Assembly (NCBI RefSeq): GCF_019578655.1
Contig: NC_063261.1
Span: 4,658,446 to 4,722,445, forward strand
Length of the DNA: 64,000 nucleotides
Reading direction: 5' to 3'
Source of the DNA: Ricinus communis
Taxonomy: Eukaryota > Streptophyta > Magnoliopsida > Malpighiales > Euphorbiaceae
Shown in pieces: positions 24,472-35,856 of this stretch (position 1 is its first letter; every line of letters starts with the position of its first letter). The notes under the pieces were generated by a model. That model saw only the letters and a program-made list of their open reading frames with translations, was not told the DNA's origin and ran no database searches. Both the position numbers and the translations under genes were made by a program.

Positions 24472-25558
24472 TTATGCTTGTGGTTGACCAATTTGTTTTG
24501 ATGGTGTTGCTGAAATAGTTAAACCTCCTCTGCCACCTCTTCCTCTGCCTCTGCCTGAACCAACTAGAATAATTTCACCAACACTACTCTGACCCACTGT
24601 ATAAGATTCTCCAGCATTATTTCTTCTCATAGGACAATCTCTAGAATAATGTCCTGGCCTACTACAAGTAAAACATACTACCGGTCTAGGTCCCCAACAT
24701 TCTCCAAGATGTCTCCTTGCACGTGGGACAAACAGGAGCAAACCCTCTCTTGGTGAAACTTGTCCTCCCTCAAGTCCCGGATGAATTGTATCCACCTCTA
24801 CTATAAGGTACTGTGGAGGATCTACTAGACTGACCACCAAACCCTCGTCCACGATAACTACTCCGCTGTGAATTAGAGCCTCTAAACGAAGAAATACTAA
24901 TATGTCTTGGAGGATTACTATAAGCACCAATGATCTTCTTCTTTTTAGCTTCCATAGTATTCCTTTCAAATGATGTTTCTTGACTCTCAAAGCGGCCTTC
25001 AATTGAGGCATTGTAATTATGAGGTTTCAACGCCATTTTCTCACGAATGTCAAGCCTCAAACCCATCTCAAATTTCTTCCTTTCAGTTCTTCAATGGCTA
25101 TTTCTTCTAGTGCATACTTACATAATCTCACAAATTGAACTTCGTGACTGCGACATATCATTCTGTTTCAAATCAAGAAATTCAAGCTTCTTCTGTCTCT
25201 ATAAATTTCGGAGTATACTTCTCGGCCAAATTCTCTCAAGAAATCATTCCAAGTCAAAGTGATTGGTCGATCTTTGCTTCTTAAAACTGTTTCCCACCAA
25301 TCAAGTGCATCTTTTTCTATTAAAGATATCATATATAGAAGCCTTTGTTCGGATGTGCAATTAAATCTATCCAACACCCTTCAGATTTCGTAACCATTCC
25401 TCGGCCTCAGTAGGATCGAGTACCTTGAAAACATTAGTACCTTGTTTCCTAACTCTTTCATAATTCTTATCTATCACAGACTTTTGTTGTTGAGTCTGAG
25501 GCGCCGGTGCTTGTTGTTGAGCTGCCCGTTGCATCAGAAAATCCATAAACTGTTCCAT
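24472..25558 (-). pseudogene. Gag of chromovirus B
   Basis: Starts with MEQFMDFLMQRAAQQQAPAP at 25558. A retrotransposon-Gag core is readable at about 25168-25377 (LYMISLIEKDALDWWETVLR). A zinc knuckle CFTCSRPGHYSRDCP lies in 24600-24700 followed by an RG-rich tail. Two or three frame changes interrupt it (near 25370 and 25050). Confidence 0.82.
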
Positions 25559-25804
25559 AACATTTTATACATTCGATTATGCAGCATTTTCAGAATGTAA
25601 CTTATGCTCATCATGTTGATCATGTTCGGATGCATTTTCATGACCATGCACGGGACTCTAATGACTTATCCGGGCCGGGCCATGTGTTCTCCTTGTCTCT
25701 CCATCTATATATATGAAATGCAAATATTCAGTCAAGTTCAAAGAACATATGTCATATGCTTAATGATGTGCAACATGAATCTACTCCCAATGAATCTAAT
25801 CCCT

Positions 25805-25816
25805 GCTCTGATACCA
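25805..25816 (-). other. Primer-binding site of chromovirus B
   Basis: The complement reads TGGTATCAGAGC, matching the 3' end of plant initiator tRNA-Met, six bases from the inner end of the 5' LTR. Confidence 0.9.
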
Positions 25817-25822
25817 CTAAAA

Positions 25823-28133
25823 TGTAACACCCTTATCACATGTTAACCAATAAACATTAGCCGGGGAAGCATACAAGCGTCAGAGAATATATACTACGGG
25901 TAGATATGTCAATATGTAGGTTGTTAAGAATCCAGACACAAGGTTATTAACATATAAACATATGATTATACTTAAACATCATTTAACAAGTATTACAAAC
26001 ATCTTCTTATGCCTTATAAGGCATACTTCCATATATATCACATAACTGCATACAAAAATGCATCAGGAGGAGACTTCACAAAACTGGCCCAACTTGACAG
26101 AACTGCTAAAAGCTAGACTTCGCATACAACCAACGGATGCACTACTATTTACAAACCTGAAAAGAAAAATTTTGGAGAGGGGTGAGCCTCCAGCTCAGTA
26201 AATAAATAATCAACATAATCTATATCACATACACTTAATACAATTTCCACCCAATCACATAACTTTCCATGATATTCATAGTTTAGGTATAAAGTCATAC
26301 CATTCTACTCAATTCATTACAACCATCATAGAAGAAATACAATTCAACAATTATGGTTAGTTCTCACGGCTTGTGGATTCCCTTTAATGTGCTGCTCCGC
26401 CTCATCCTCACATATCACACACGTAAGCTGCTCCGCCTCATCTCACATTATACACTTTTATAGCCTCTTTAGGCTTTAGCTTCCCAAGGCTTTATATATA
26501 TATCTTTTTTTTTCACAGGGGAATCCACCATTCACATGCACATATGCACTTAACATCACAATTCAATCATTTCACTTATATCATATTTCAGCAATAACAA
26601 TTGTTCCACTCAACACCAATCATTTCCATCTCACCATTCAAACATAAACAATATTAAGCAAACGCAACCATTTGCGAACATTTGATTAAATATATGAACA
26701 TAGCAAATATTAACTATTTACTTACTCAAAATATACTTATTCCTTTAGCATATAAGAACCTCCTTTCTCCACAACTTCCTTTCCAGGCCTTTGAGTACCT
26801 GTCAACACATTCATCAATTCACATTTCATGCATATTACAAATATTCATGTAAATGCGAGTTCTAATGCATTACAAGATCATCCCCTCTCTAATTCATAGG
26901 TCTAACTCTTCCTCTAAGACTCTCAATTACTGTTTTAATATCCTATAAATATTTCCCATCTAGTTAAATACCAATTTAACTCAAATTAACATCAATAAAT
27001 TGCATAAAACTAATCTCCAACATTTCTATTTTCTAGACAGAATTTAGTACCAAGGTATATTTATTGCTGGGAAAAATTGGCTTAATACAAAAATCTCATA
27101 TTAAATAGACATATCCATTTATGCGTCTAGTTTCATCTCCAAGAAGAATTACTCAATTCCGACTTCTATAGATTTAATTATTTTCAAATTACTGAGCAAG
27201 GGTCATACAGCTAGTTATACCCGAGCAGCAATCTGTTTGCTCAATTTAAGCAACCAAAACGGCAAAATAGCAAAATCACAAAACTACAAAGTTATAGAGG
27301 ACTCTTTAAACTTTCCATAGACACCAATTAAGCTTAATTTGGACTTACATAACCCATGTTATGCCTAAAATACAGAACATCAAGGTTGCTGGAATTTTGA
27401 CAGTTTTCTATCTTAACATACTTAAACTTAAATCAAGCTTAATCTTTATGCAATCATTCAATACTCTACTAATTCATGATAATCAGACCTTTAATTAATC
27501 AATGAGAGCATCAAATGAAGTTTTTCCAATTTGTAATCAAGAACCCTAATGACAAATTAATAACACTCAAGTAACAACTTACCAATTTCAGCTTTTGGGT
27601 TGCTAATATGCTTAAATCCTTTAGCTTTAGCTTGGCTCCTTCAATAGTTAGCAAAATCCTATCTTAATCTTAAGTTTTTCTAGGTATTCCACTCCTCTCT
27701 CTTATTCCAAATTTTTTGTTTTTGGCCATGTACGAATTTTAGAGAAATGAAGAGGTAAAATGAGCTTACTCATGGTTCCAATTTCCAATATTCCTCTCTT
27801 AATGCCACCACCTACTAAACTATTTTTATCACCCTAAATTAATTTTTACTAACCATATATAGGTACTAACTTTTAATTGTATCTTTTAAGTCCAATCTAT
27901 TTACCCAACCTTCAACTATTGGTTCAATTTAGTCTTAAGGCTTAATACACATAACCCAAGTACTTAATCAACTTATCTAAATTAATAATCTAATATCATG
28001 CTTCTTATTCTCTACTTATAATTAATATATATATGTTCTCATAAAATAAAAATATCATTGATATACCATCATGTGCCCAATGATTAAATGTAAATGCACA
28101 TAACATGGATGATGAGAAAATGCAGGCGTTACA
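25823..28133 (-). repeat. 5' LTR of chromovirus B
   Basis: The 2311-bp copy begins TGTAACACCC and ends GGCGTTACA on the plus strand. It is flanked outside by CATCA and inside by the primer-binding site. Confidence 0.9.
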
Positions 28134-28138
28134 CATCA

Positions 28139-28163
28139 AGTTTTTGGCGCCGTTGCCGGGGAA
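28139..28163 (+). other. Extra primer-binding-site copy at the 3' end of element C
   Basis: After B's CATCA duplication the sequence continues AGTTTT then TGGCGCCGTTGCCGGGGA, identical to the 5' LTR/primer-site junction of C at 14375-14397, and then enters the 24-bp flank. A normal element ends at the last base of its LTR, so this tail is aberrant. Confidence 0.85.
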
Positions 28164-28187
28164 ATCTGCACTTTCTGCCATACGATG
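28164..28187. repeat. 24-bp direct repeat flanking element C, right copy
   Basis: Identical to 12976-12999. From here leftward on the minus strand the integrase of A continues as [15 protein letters not shown]. Confidence 0.9.
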
Positions 28188-28950
28188 CCTCATAAGGAGC
28201 CATCTCGATGCTTGCACGATAGCTGTTATTTTAAGCAAACTCAATCAATAGCAAGTACCAATCCTACTGACCACCAAAATCCATAAACAAATTCAAAGCA
28301 TATCTTCCCAAGTCTGAATTATCCTTTTCGATTGTCTATCAGTCTAGGGGTAGAAAGTTGTGCTGAAATCCAATATGGTATCGAGCTCTTCTTGTAGCTT
28401 TCTCTAAAACCTCGAAGTGAATTGTGGTCCTCTGTCAGACACTATAGGGATAGGAAAGCCGTGAAGACTTATAATTCTCTCTAAATACACCCTTGCATAC
28501 TTAGCCACAAAATAGGTAGTCTTATGGATAGAAAGTGCACTGACTTAGTCAATCGGTCTATAACCCAAATAGGTCATATCCTGCCGAAATCTTATGCAAA
28601 CCTAACACAAAATCCATAGTAATAATTTTCCATTTCCACTCCAGTATAAAAAGTGGCTGCATTAACTCTAACGGCTTCTGGTACTTTAGTTTAACCTGCT
28701 GACGTGTCAAACACTTAGAAACAACTCTGCCACATCCTTTTTCATCCCGATCCACCAATAAATGCCTTTCAAATCATGGGACATCTTGGTACAACCTGGG
28801 TGGACACTATAAGCTGTGCAGTGAGCCTCTTCTAAAATCTCCTTTCTGAGATTATCCATGTTAGGAACACACAACCGAGTGCCCATCCCAAGAGTACTAT
28901 CGTCATCTATAATAAAACCATCAGCTTGACCTTGCTGCACCTCTTTCCAG
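28188..28950 (-). pseudogene. Integrase N-terminal and core remnant of chromovirus A
   Basis: Minus-strand pieces include VPNMDNLRKEILEEAHCTAY and SVHPGCTKMSHDLKGIYWW (the HHCC zinc-binding region, 28760-28900), CLTRQQVKLKYQKP and IITMDFVLGLHKI with the first catalytic aspartate. Downstream blocks to 28188 are broken by stops. The rest of the integrase lies 15 kb away at 12999 because C inserted within it. Confidence 0.8.
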
Positions 28951-29049
28951 ACTTTTCTTAATTGCGAGTCATGAATCTGAGCTCACTTGATCTTGTCAAC
29001 AAGTACGAACCGAACCTTGAAATGCACTAACATCATTCCTGATCCCAAT

Positions 29050-30475
29050 ATCTCTAACTATAATTCTTGACTGTACAGTTCACGCAACTCTTTAGTCAGA
29101 GGTCTTTTCTTCATTTTGATGTGAGCAAGGCTACCTGTTGACTTCCTGCTTAAAGCATCTGTCACTATATTTGCTTTACTTGGATGGTAAAGAATGATAC
29201 AATCATAATCCTTCAGAAGCTCCAACCATCTTCTCCGCCTCAGATTCAAATCCTTCTACTGGAATATATACTTCAACCTTTTGTGATCTGTATATATATT
29301 GCACGTCTCCCCGTAGAGATAGTGCCTTCAGATCTTAAAGGTAAAAATTACTGCTGCCATCTCCAAGTCATGAGTAGGGCAATTCTGCTCATGCCTCTTC
29401 AACTGCCTGGATGCCTAAGCCACTACCTTACCATGCAGCATCAAAACACAACCCAAACCCATTCTGGAAGTGTCACAATACACCGTAAAACCACCAATTC
29501 TAGATGGTAAGGTCAACACTAGAGCTGAAGTCAAACAATCTTTCAGCATCTGAAAGCTTCCTTCATATGCATCAGTTCACTACAACCTGACATTCTTCTG
29601 AGTCAGTCTAGTTAAAGGCGTTGCTATTCGTGAAAAGTATTGCACAAAGCGGCGTTAGTAGCTTGCCAATTCTAGAAAACTGTGAACTTCTGTCACCCTG
29701 GTCGGTCTCTGCCAATTAATCACTACCTCCACTTTCTTGGGATCCACTTGAATATCCTCTCTAAACACCACGTGTCGTAGAAAAGCTACACTTTTTAGCC
29801 AAAACTCGCATTTGGAGAATTTAACATATACTGATGCTCTCCTAAAGTCTGTAAAAATGAACTCAAATCCCGTGCATGCTTATCGTCACTTCTAAAATGC
29901 ATTAATATAACATCAATAAAAACTATTACAAAGTAGTCTAGAACGATCTAAACACAATCCATAAAGGCTAGAGGCCCATTAGTAAGTCCAAATAACATCA
30001 TTAAGGACTCATAACGGCCATAACGAATCTTGAACGCTACCCTAGGGCATATCCCCACCACGCATCTTTAATTGATGATACCCGATCTAAAATCACTCTT
30101 AAGGGAATATGTTGCACCTTAAAACTGATCGTACAAATCATCTATGTAGGGAAACAGACACTTGATTCGAATGGTCGCTTATTTAGCTGCATGCAATCAA
30201 TACAAAGGTGCAAGGAACCATCATTCTTCTTCACAAATAACACTTGAGTGCCCCAAGGAGATTTACTAGGTCTGGTGAGACTCTTATCCAAAAGGTCCAA
30301 CAACTGCTCCTTAAGCTCCTTTAACTCTATTAATGCCATCTTATAAGATGGCAGGAAAATGGGAGCTGTTCTGAGTACGGTATCGACATAGAACTTAATC
30401 TCCCGGTCAGTGGTACTACTTGAAACTTCTTGGGAAGACAACAAGATACCATAGACAACATGAACATTCTCCACT
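29050..30475 (-). pseudogene. Reverse transcriptase and RNase H remnant of chromovirus A
   Basis: The piece 30142-30474 contains [40 protein letters not shown] and DCMQLNK. The catalytic-loop region near 29900-29930 is decayed. RNase H end is readable at 29130-29249 as [20 protein letters not shown]. It is more eroded than B, consistent with A being the older insertion. Confidence 0.8.
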
Positions 30476-31670
30476 ATATTCTTCCTAGATAATGTGTCCC
30501 TTACACGTATTGGATATTCCTGACACCCACATCGTAGTATCTATCTGGTTGTGATAGCTAATACAAGATCATATGAGTGCTGGAATCCTATCACCCTAAA
30601 ATAGATTTCATATCGCCTGGAATTGTGAAAGTCACATTCCCTTCTCTACAATTCAAAGTGAGGCATTCTGAATCACCAATCCATTCTCATAACAACTAAG
30701 CCCGTCTACTAGAGATCCTCAAGCTAACATAATTTACTTTGAAAGAATTATTTATTTATTTATTTATAATCATTATTAATAAATATTATTATTATCTTAA
30801 AAAATATTTTTATAAAAGCGTAAAATCTCTAGTCATTTACTTTTTATAAAAATTCTACAATATTGCATACGAGGGTGATGATACCCCTTATCACCAAAGG
30901 ATTGCAATGCATGATTCTGATGCAATATGTTTTAACATAAAATGCATGGTGTAAGATGCATGTCCTAAAAATGAGTTATGGTGTTTACGGTATACTAGAC
31001 TCGACATTTAATGTGCATGCCTAATAATGAAATGCCATAATGAGTTTCTTTATGGAACTGGGCAAAATATTATATTTTAAAACACTTTTATTTTATTTAT
31101 GAAAATAAATAGTGTTTGCTTAAGCTTCTTTGGATATCGAGCGCCCGAAAGATACACATAAAGCACTATTCTTATTCTTCTTACAACCACAAAACTCAAC
31201 CTTACATGCTCTGACCTCTGCTTGACATTCTAAGTACTAAATTCGGATTTACTCATTAAGACGATACTCAATGTAATAATGAGACAAATTACGGCATGAC
31301 TGTAACTACACTCTGCACCAACCTAAACTGTATTACCCATTGCTGAAACAATAATCAAAGCATCTAAGGCTGGTATGCACTAATCGCCTGTAGAAACGAT
31401 AATGGGTCTACTGTGCCTTTTAACATCTCACAAAAAAAGTGCACCAACTCATCACAAATCTCCGACCTTGTTGTCGAAACTGCTCTTATCCTTATTATAG
31501 TATCAAAGATAAGCTCATAAGTCAATAAAGAAACAACAGACTCTCTAATGGTAAATGCTGAGGCTAGAGTCAATGAAAATAAACAAAAACAGACTTGATC
31601 CTAGCTCCGCAGTACCAAGAATGCTAACTTAGGTCGAAGGAAATCTAAACCTAAGCTCTGATACCAACTC
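30476..31670 (-). other. Protease trace and leader of chromovirus A, no gag found
   Basis: About 30476-30720 has weak protease-like minus-strand coding traces. From about 30721 to 31654 I see no Gag or zinc knuckle: the sequence is AT-rich with a TTTA tandem at about 30748-30768 and a 69-codon open frame at 31364-31573 that I do not recognise. The primer-binding site TGGTATCAGAGC (minus) is at 31655-31666. Gag has probably been deleted. Confidence 0.5.
31655..31666 (-). other. Primer-binding site of chromovirus A
   Basis: The complement reads TGGTATCAGAGC, four bases from the inner end of the 5' LTR, as for element B. Confidence 0.88.
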
Positions 31671-32704
31671 TGTCATGAGTCGATCTATGGGCCCATGATC
31701 GGCGCTAGGGAACGGGTAGGCGTAAGGCCATAGGAACCCGTAGCAAGCCTGAATAAACAATAATTCAATTAAAATATAATTTATCCATTACAACAATATT
31801 TCATTACCAAAACTCAACCACACAAATAGTACATATTTAAATCAGTCCGTCAACATAATTAGATAACACCTTTTCAATCGGTTTAACATGCCAAAAGTAA
31901 ATAAAAAGTTTTAGAATTACTATTGCGGAGAATCTAGATTTTTAATAATCAGATATACAAATAAATCCAATTACATTAAGCCCGAAGAAGGAGAAACTCG
32001 GGCTGCCAAGGAGAATGAGCTGTGGAAGACCTAGTTGACTCTTGAAATATTAAATTGAGACTGTCAATCTCGAAAGTGAGTTAAAATCATATAGTCTAAA
32101 TTAAAGTAGTCATATATATATAAAATAATTATTTGGATAACATAGAATATTACAAAATAATAAATATGTGTCCTATTATAATTTAAAATAAATATGCAAT
32201 TTTAACACCTATGGGACGAGTACTTTAGCAGAACCTTAGACCCCCAGTTTTAGTAGTCTTTTGGCTCTCTCATTCCAATAAATCTGATGCCTAGAGAGCA
32301 AAGCTCGACTAGGAGTCTAGTCTGGTCACGTAGGTACCAATATAGCCAGCGCGCAGAGAGCAACGCTCGACCAATGACCTTTTTTCGGAAAATCAAAACC
32401 CTGTAAGCCTAGAGAGTTGTACTCGACTAGGGCACATCACCGAATATTTCTCTATTACTTGACTCTGATCTTCACTAGTGCGCACGCGGTCTTGATGTAG
32501 CCGATCAGGTGGCATGTTCTACTATTGCCTCATCCTGATCCACAATACATATTTAGCATTAATAAAAATTAAATTAACATGATACACAAAAATTTATAAT
32601 GTTACTCGATTCGAGAATAAATATTAAAATTAAGTAATGCGAGTACAACGAACATAAATTCATGATACGATGTTAATAATAATAATAATGATGAAAATAT
32701 TAAC

Positions 32705-33240
32705 AGTTAATATAATATAAATATTAAATATTAAATTTATAAAATTTAAAATGAAGTTTTAAGATTTGTAAATAAAATTGAATATAGTATTATGATATTG
32801 AATTATATTAATATTAAAATAAAAATATTTAATTATATTATAATTATAATATAAATATTCAATTATATAATTATAATTATTTATACTTATTACAATAAAT
32901 ATAATTATTATTTTATTTTATTATTTATTATATTCTTATTATATTATTAATTTTAATATTAATTATTTATAATTAATTATTATTTATATTAATTTATATT
33001 ATTTATTAATTTATTATACTATATATATTACAATATACAATATATTTATTTATTTAATATTTATATATTTATTATTATATAATATATAATATATTTTATT
33101 ATAATATATATTATAATTTATTATATATATTTATTATTATATATTTATATTTAAATATATTATTATTATATATTTTATTATAAGATATAATATTTATTAA
33201 AATATTATATATATTCTAATTTATACATATATATATATTA
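32705..33240. repeat. AT-only expansion within A's 5' LTR
   Basis: About 535 bp made almost entirely of A and T in irregular TTATTA, ATATTA and AATATA units. The equivalent place in the left LTR (about 10595-10625) has none of it, while flanking sequence on both sides aligns. It was therefore gained after insertion or lost from the other LTR. Confidence 0.85.
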
Positions 33241-34662
33241 GATATTAGAAAATAAGTAATAGTAGTAGTAGTAGAAGTAATAATAATAATTTTGAAAAGG
33301 ATGAAAATAAAATATAGTAAGACTAATACTACTATTGGTGATAATAATATTTATTAAACAAATATAATTTGCATTTAGTTTCGGATGATGATATGTATAA
33401 TAGATTATATGACTTTAACTCAAAATTCTGTTGAATTTCCGCTAACTGCTCCTACGCCTTAGATGGAGCTGGCCGAACCGACGAATTATCTATTCATGAA
33501 AATAATTAAGATAACTAAGTTAATAAATCATTTCATAATTCATCCTAGGCCTAAACTCCTAGATTAGACTGCCTAAAAAAATCCGTCTAATCTCCACTTG
33601 AAAATTCTACCGAAGATTCGACAGAACCTTCCATAAAATACAGACGTTTACCCCCGCAAAACGGGTCCAAAATCTGCTAAAAATAATTCAAATATTCATT
33701 ACATATTTTTCAGGATTTAGGTCACTAAAAACTGTACTATTTTCCCGACTCCGCAACACACCACACATCATAATTAATAACAGACAGTCGGTCATTAATA
33801 TTTATTCCAGAACCAACCCACAAATAATTTCCTGGTATCTAATTTAATTATTCACAACCGCAATTATCATAAAATCGAATAACAATTAATCACACAAATT
33901 AATTCATAATATTTATAATTAAACTATCAATTAATTAAATTAAATTAATTAAAAATTTATAATTAACAATTAATGGAGTTATTAATTTTTAATAATTTTG
34001 AAATAATTTTTAAGGTCCAAATAAATTTTACCAAGCCAAAAATCTAAAATTCTGCTCGTCGAGAAACACCAAGGTCCGAAAGCCGGTACAGTCAACGGTG
34101 TTGGAATTCGAATTCGGAGGCACCTACGCGAAGCTTGAGATGCGTGGAAGTCCAGATATGTAAATATCTTTGTCGGAATCTCATCGGAAGCTACCAGATC
34201 GAGGCTGAAAAGCTTCGACTCCGATGAGTCTTGGATAGAGCTTCCGGCGATGGAAATATAGAGGGAAGGGTTGTTCTTAAAGTTTCCAATGGTGGGGAGT
34301 CTATTTCCGATGTCAGATTTGCAAAATAAGGCCGACAAGACGCTGTTCTAGAGGTGGAAGCCTAAGTGCAGCTCCTCCAACAACTTTTCTGCATTTTCCA
34401 GCAAGCTACGAAGGAAGAGGGTGGCGCCGATGAAGGAGGAGGAAAGGGAAAGAGGTTGGGTGACTGGTTAGTGGAGAGAGTGGTGGCTATGGTGGAAAAT
34501 GGTTGAGGGGGTGGTATATGCGGGGAAGAAGAAGAAAGGGCGGGGGGCTGTTGGTTTCTTTTATTTTTTTTCTTTCCTTTTTTCTTAAGGAAAATCTTTA
34601 TTTGGTCCCTCCAATTAAGCCTATCTACCAAAAATCATTATTTTTAATATTTTATCCACTTT

Positions 34663-34664
<2 letters not shown>

Positions 34665-34706
<42 letters not shown>
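34665..34706. repeat. TA dinucleotide microsatellite in A's right LTR
   Basis: About 42 bp of TA repeat at the position equivalent to 11994-12049 of the left LTR. Confidence 0.95.
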
Positions 34707-34708
<2 letters not shown>

Positions 34709-34974
34709 CTCCAAACTAACTAACTTTAGTTTAGCCTTATTGAGTATTTTAAAAGTAAATGTACATATTAAAATTAACTTTATAAAAATTTGACTCATTT
34801 ATTTAAAATCACAAAACTATATTTAAGATTCTCCAGAAATCGATATATTATAATTATTAGATAATATTAATTTAAATGGTACTTATATTATTCGGTTATT
34901 AAAATATTTCATTAAATATTCAATTTAACGCTAAAAATATTTATTTATCAAAATACCTCAAAAATAAATGAAAA

Positions 34975-35856
34975 TTAAAATTTAAAGTTTATGGGTATTA
35001 CAGGTGCATCTTCGGCAAGGATACGCAACGGAGGTGTGTTTAGCACATAAAGCTTCTTTTCTTGTTTGAGAACAATTCTCACATTGCAATACCAATCAAG
35101 AAAGTTCGGTCCAGTAAGCTTGTTGGTGTCAAGGATACTATGCAAAAATAGACTGCCACTCATCTTCTCTTACAACCTTTCAATATAAAGATAAACGAAT
35201 ATAAGTTAATTTATACAAGTAACTAGTAAAGGTCTTACAACCAATTACTTAACTCCTGCTATTTTCCGATACAAATTAATAGCCCTCACTATTAAGTCAG
35301 AATGCTAACAACTTAGTTATCCTAGTAGGCTAGAATCCCATCTATTTTAATATGACCTTGAGTTTGCTTAATAAACCATATTAAAATAAATTAGGTAAGA
35401 CAATTATTTTTCAATTGTATCTCTATACAACTTCTAGATCAATTAGGTGACAACAACGTTTGTCTAAACATATATTATGATGTTCTAAACATCATATATG
35501 TTTCACCTAATTCATGCCTCAATCTTTATATAATCAAGGCTTTGTGCATATGAATTATATAAGATAGTTAAGTAAGACCCATCAATTAAAATAGAGAATA
35601 TACCTAGGTAATAGCCAATCTTGAATTTGCTTAACAAATTGGCTTATGAACAAGGCTCTCGTTCCTATTTTAATTATGGAAGACAACTTAATCATGTCCT
35701 TAACATGTGACTTAATATTGAACAAGAGATTTGTTAAAAGGCGGTGATTAAGGTCTCATGCTTTAGCATGAACATACAAATATCAAATGTAAGAGTTTCA
35801 TATCTTGGCATATGATCATGCATATACCATACATCACATATATAATATAAGCTAAG
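34975..35856 (-). pseudogene. Copia X Gag N-terminus and leader
   Basis: At 35163 the minus strand starts MSGSLFLHSILDTNKLTGPN and continues FLDWYCNVRIVLKQEKKLYV, a typical copia Gag N-terminus. The Gag frame runs to the A insertion at 35003 and beyond that only into LTR sequence. 35164-35856 is the proximal leader, alignable in inverted orientation with 45569-46160 of element Y. Confidence 0.75.
35003..35007. repeat. Target-site duplication GGTGC, right copy (element A)
   Basis: Matches 8157-8161 and fixes the outer end of A. Confidence 0.9.

Larger units (their letters stand above)
18770..28133 (-). mobile_element. Chromovirus B (Ty3/gypsy, Tekay-like), nearly full length, minus strand
   Basis: LTRs at 18770-21000 (3') and 25823-28133 (5') both start TGTAACACCC on the plus strand and are very similar by eye. 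CATCA flanks the element at 18765-18769 and 28134-28138. A primer-binding site complementary to initiator tRNA-Met lies at 25805-25816, and a purine-rich minus-strand tract at 21001-21015 is the polypurine tract. The internal 4.8 kb encodes Gag with zinc knuckle, protease, reverse transcriptase, RNase H, integrase and chromodomain in that order on the minus strand. Several stops and frameshifts make it non-functional, but it is the youngest and best preserved member of the nest. Confidence 0.93.
13000..28163 (+). mobile_element. Athila-like non-autonomous retrotransposon C (contains chromovirus B)
   Basis: The 5' LTR is 13000-14374, internal region 14375-17322 and 3' LTR 17323-18769; about 25 bp of C then resume at 28139-28163 after B. 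The primer-binding site TGGCGCCGTTGCCGGGGA at 14380-14397 and the pre-LTR block GAGGACAAGCAATGAGCTAA with TGTGGGG at 17291-17317 are typical of Athila elements. The internal region encodes only a partial Gag and no protease, reverse transcriptase or integrase, so it depends on a relative. C is bounded by a 24-bp direct repeat and ends with a second copy of the primer-binding site. Confidence 0.8.
8162..35002 (-). mobile_element. Chromovirus A (Ty3/gypsy, Tekay-like), minus strand, carrying nested insertions
   Basis: LTRs lie at 8162-12338 (3' LTR, itself interrupted) and 31671-35002 (5' LTR). Both begin TGTCA and end TATTACA on the plus strand and are flanked by GGTGC. A primer-binding site complementary to initiator tRNA-Met lies at 31655-31666. 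Internal sequence is 12339-12999 plus 28188-31670 once C and B are removed, about 4.1 kb. It contains protease traces, reverse transcriptase, RNase H, integrase and a chromodomain. I could not find a gag, so A is probably a deletion derivative. Clade inferred from the chromodomain and integrase C-terminus. Confidence 0.85.
31671..35002 (-). repeat. 5' LTR of chromovirus A
   Basis: The 3332-bp LTR begins TGTCATGAG and ends GGGTATTACA. It has three copies of the AGAGAGC-CTCGACNAGG motif (32290-32430) and a TA run at 34665-34706, and differs from the left LTR mainly by an AT-only expansion at about 32705-33240. Confidence 0.88.

Noticed and set aside
31364..31573. 69-codon minus-strand open frame in A's leader as a possible gag start
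   Set aside because: No capsid or zinc-knuckle motif recognised; could be chance in leader sequence.
34503..34793. 96-codon plus-strand open frame
   Set aside because: Also runs through the TA microsatellite and G-rich LTR sequence; no protein character.
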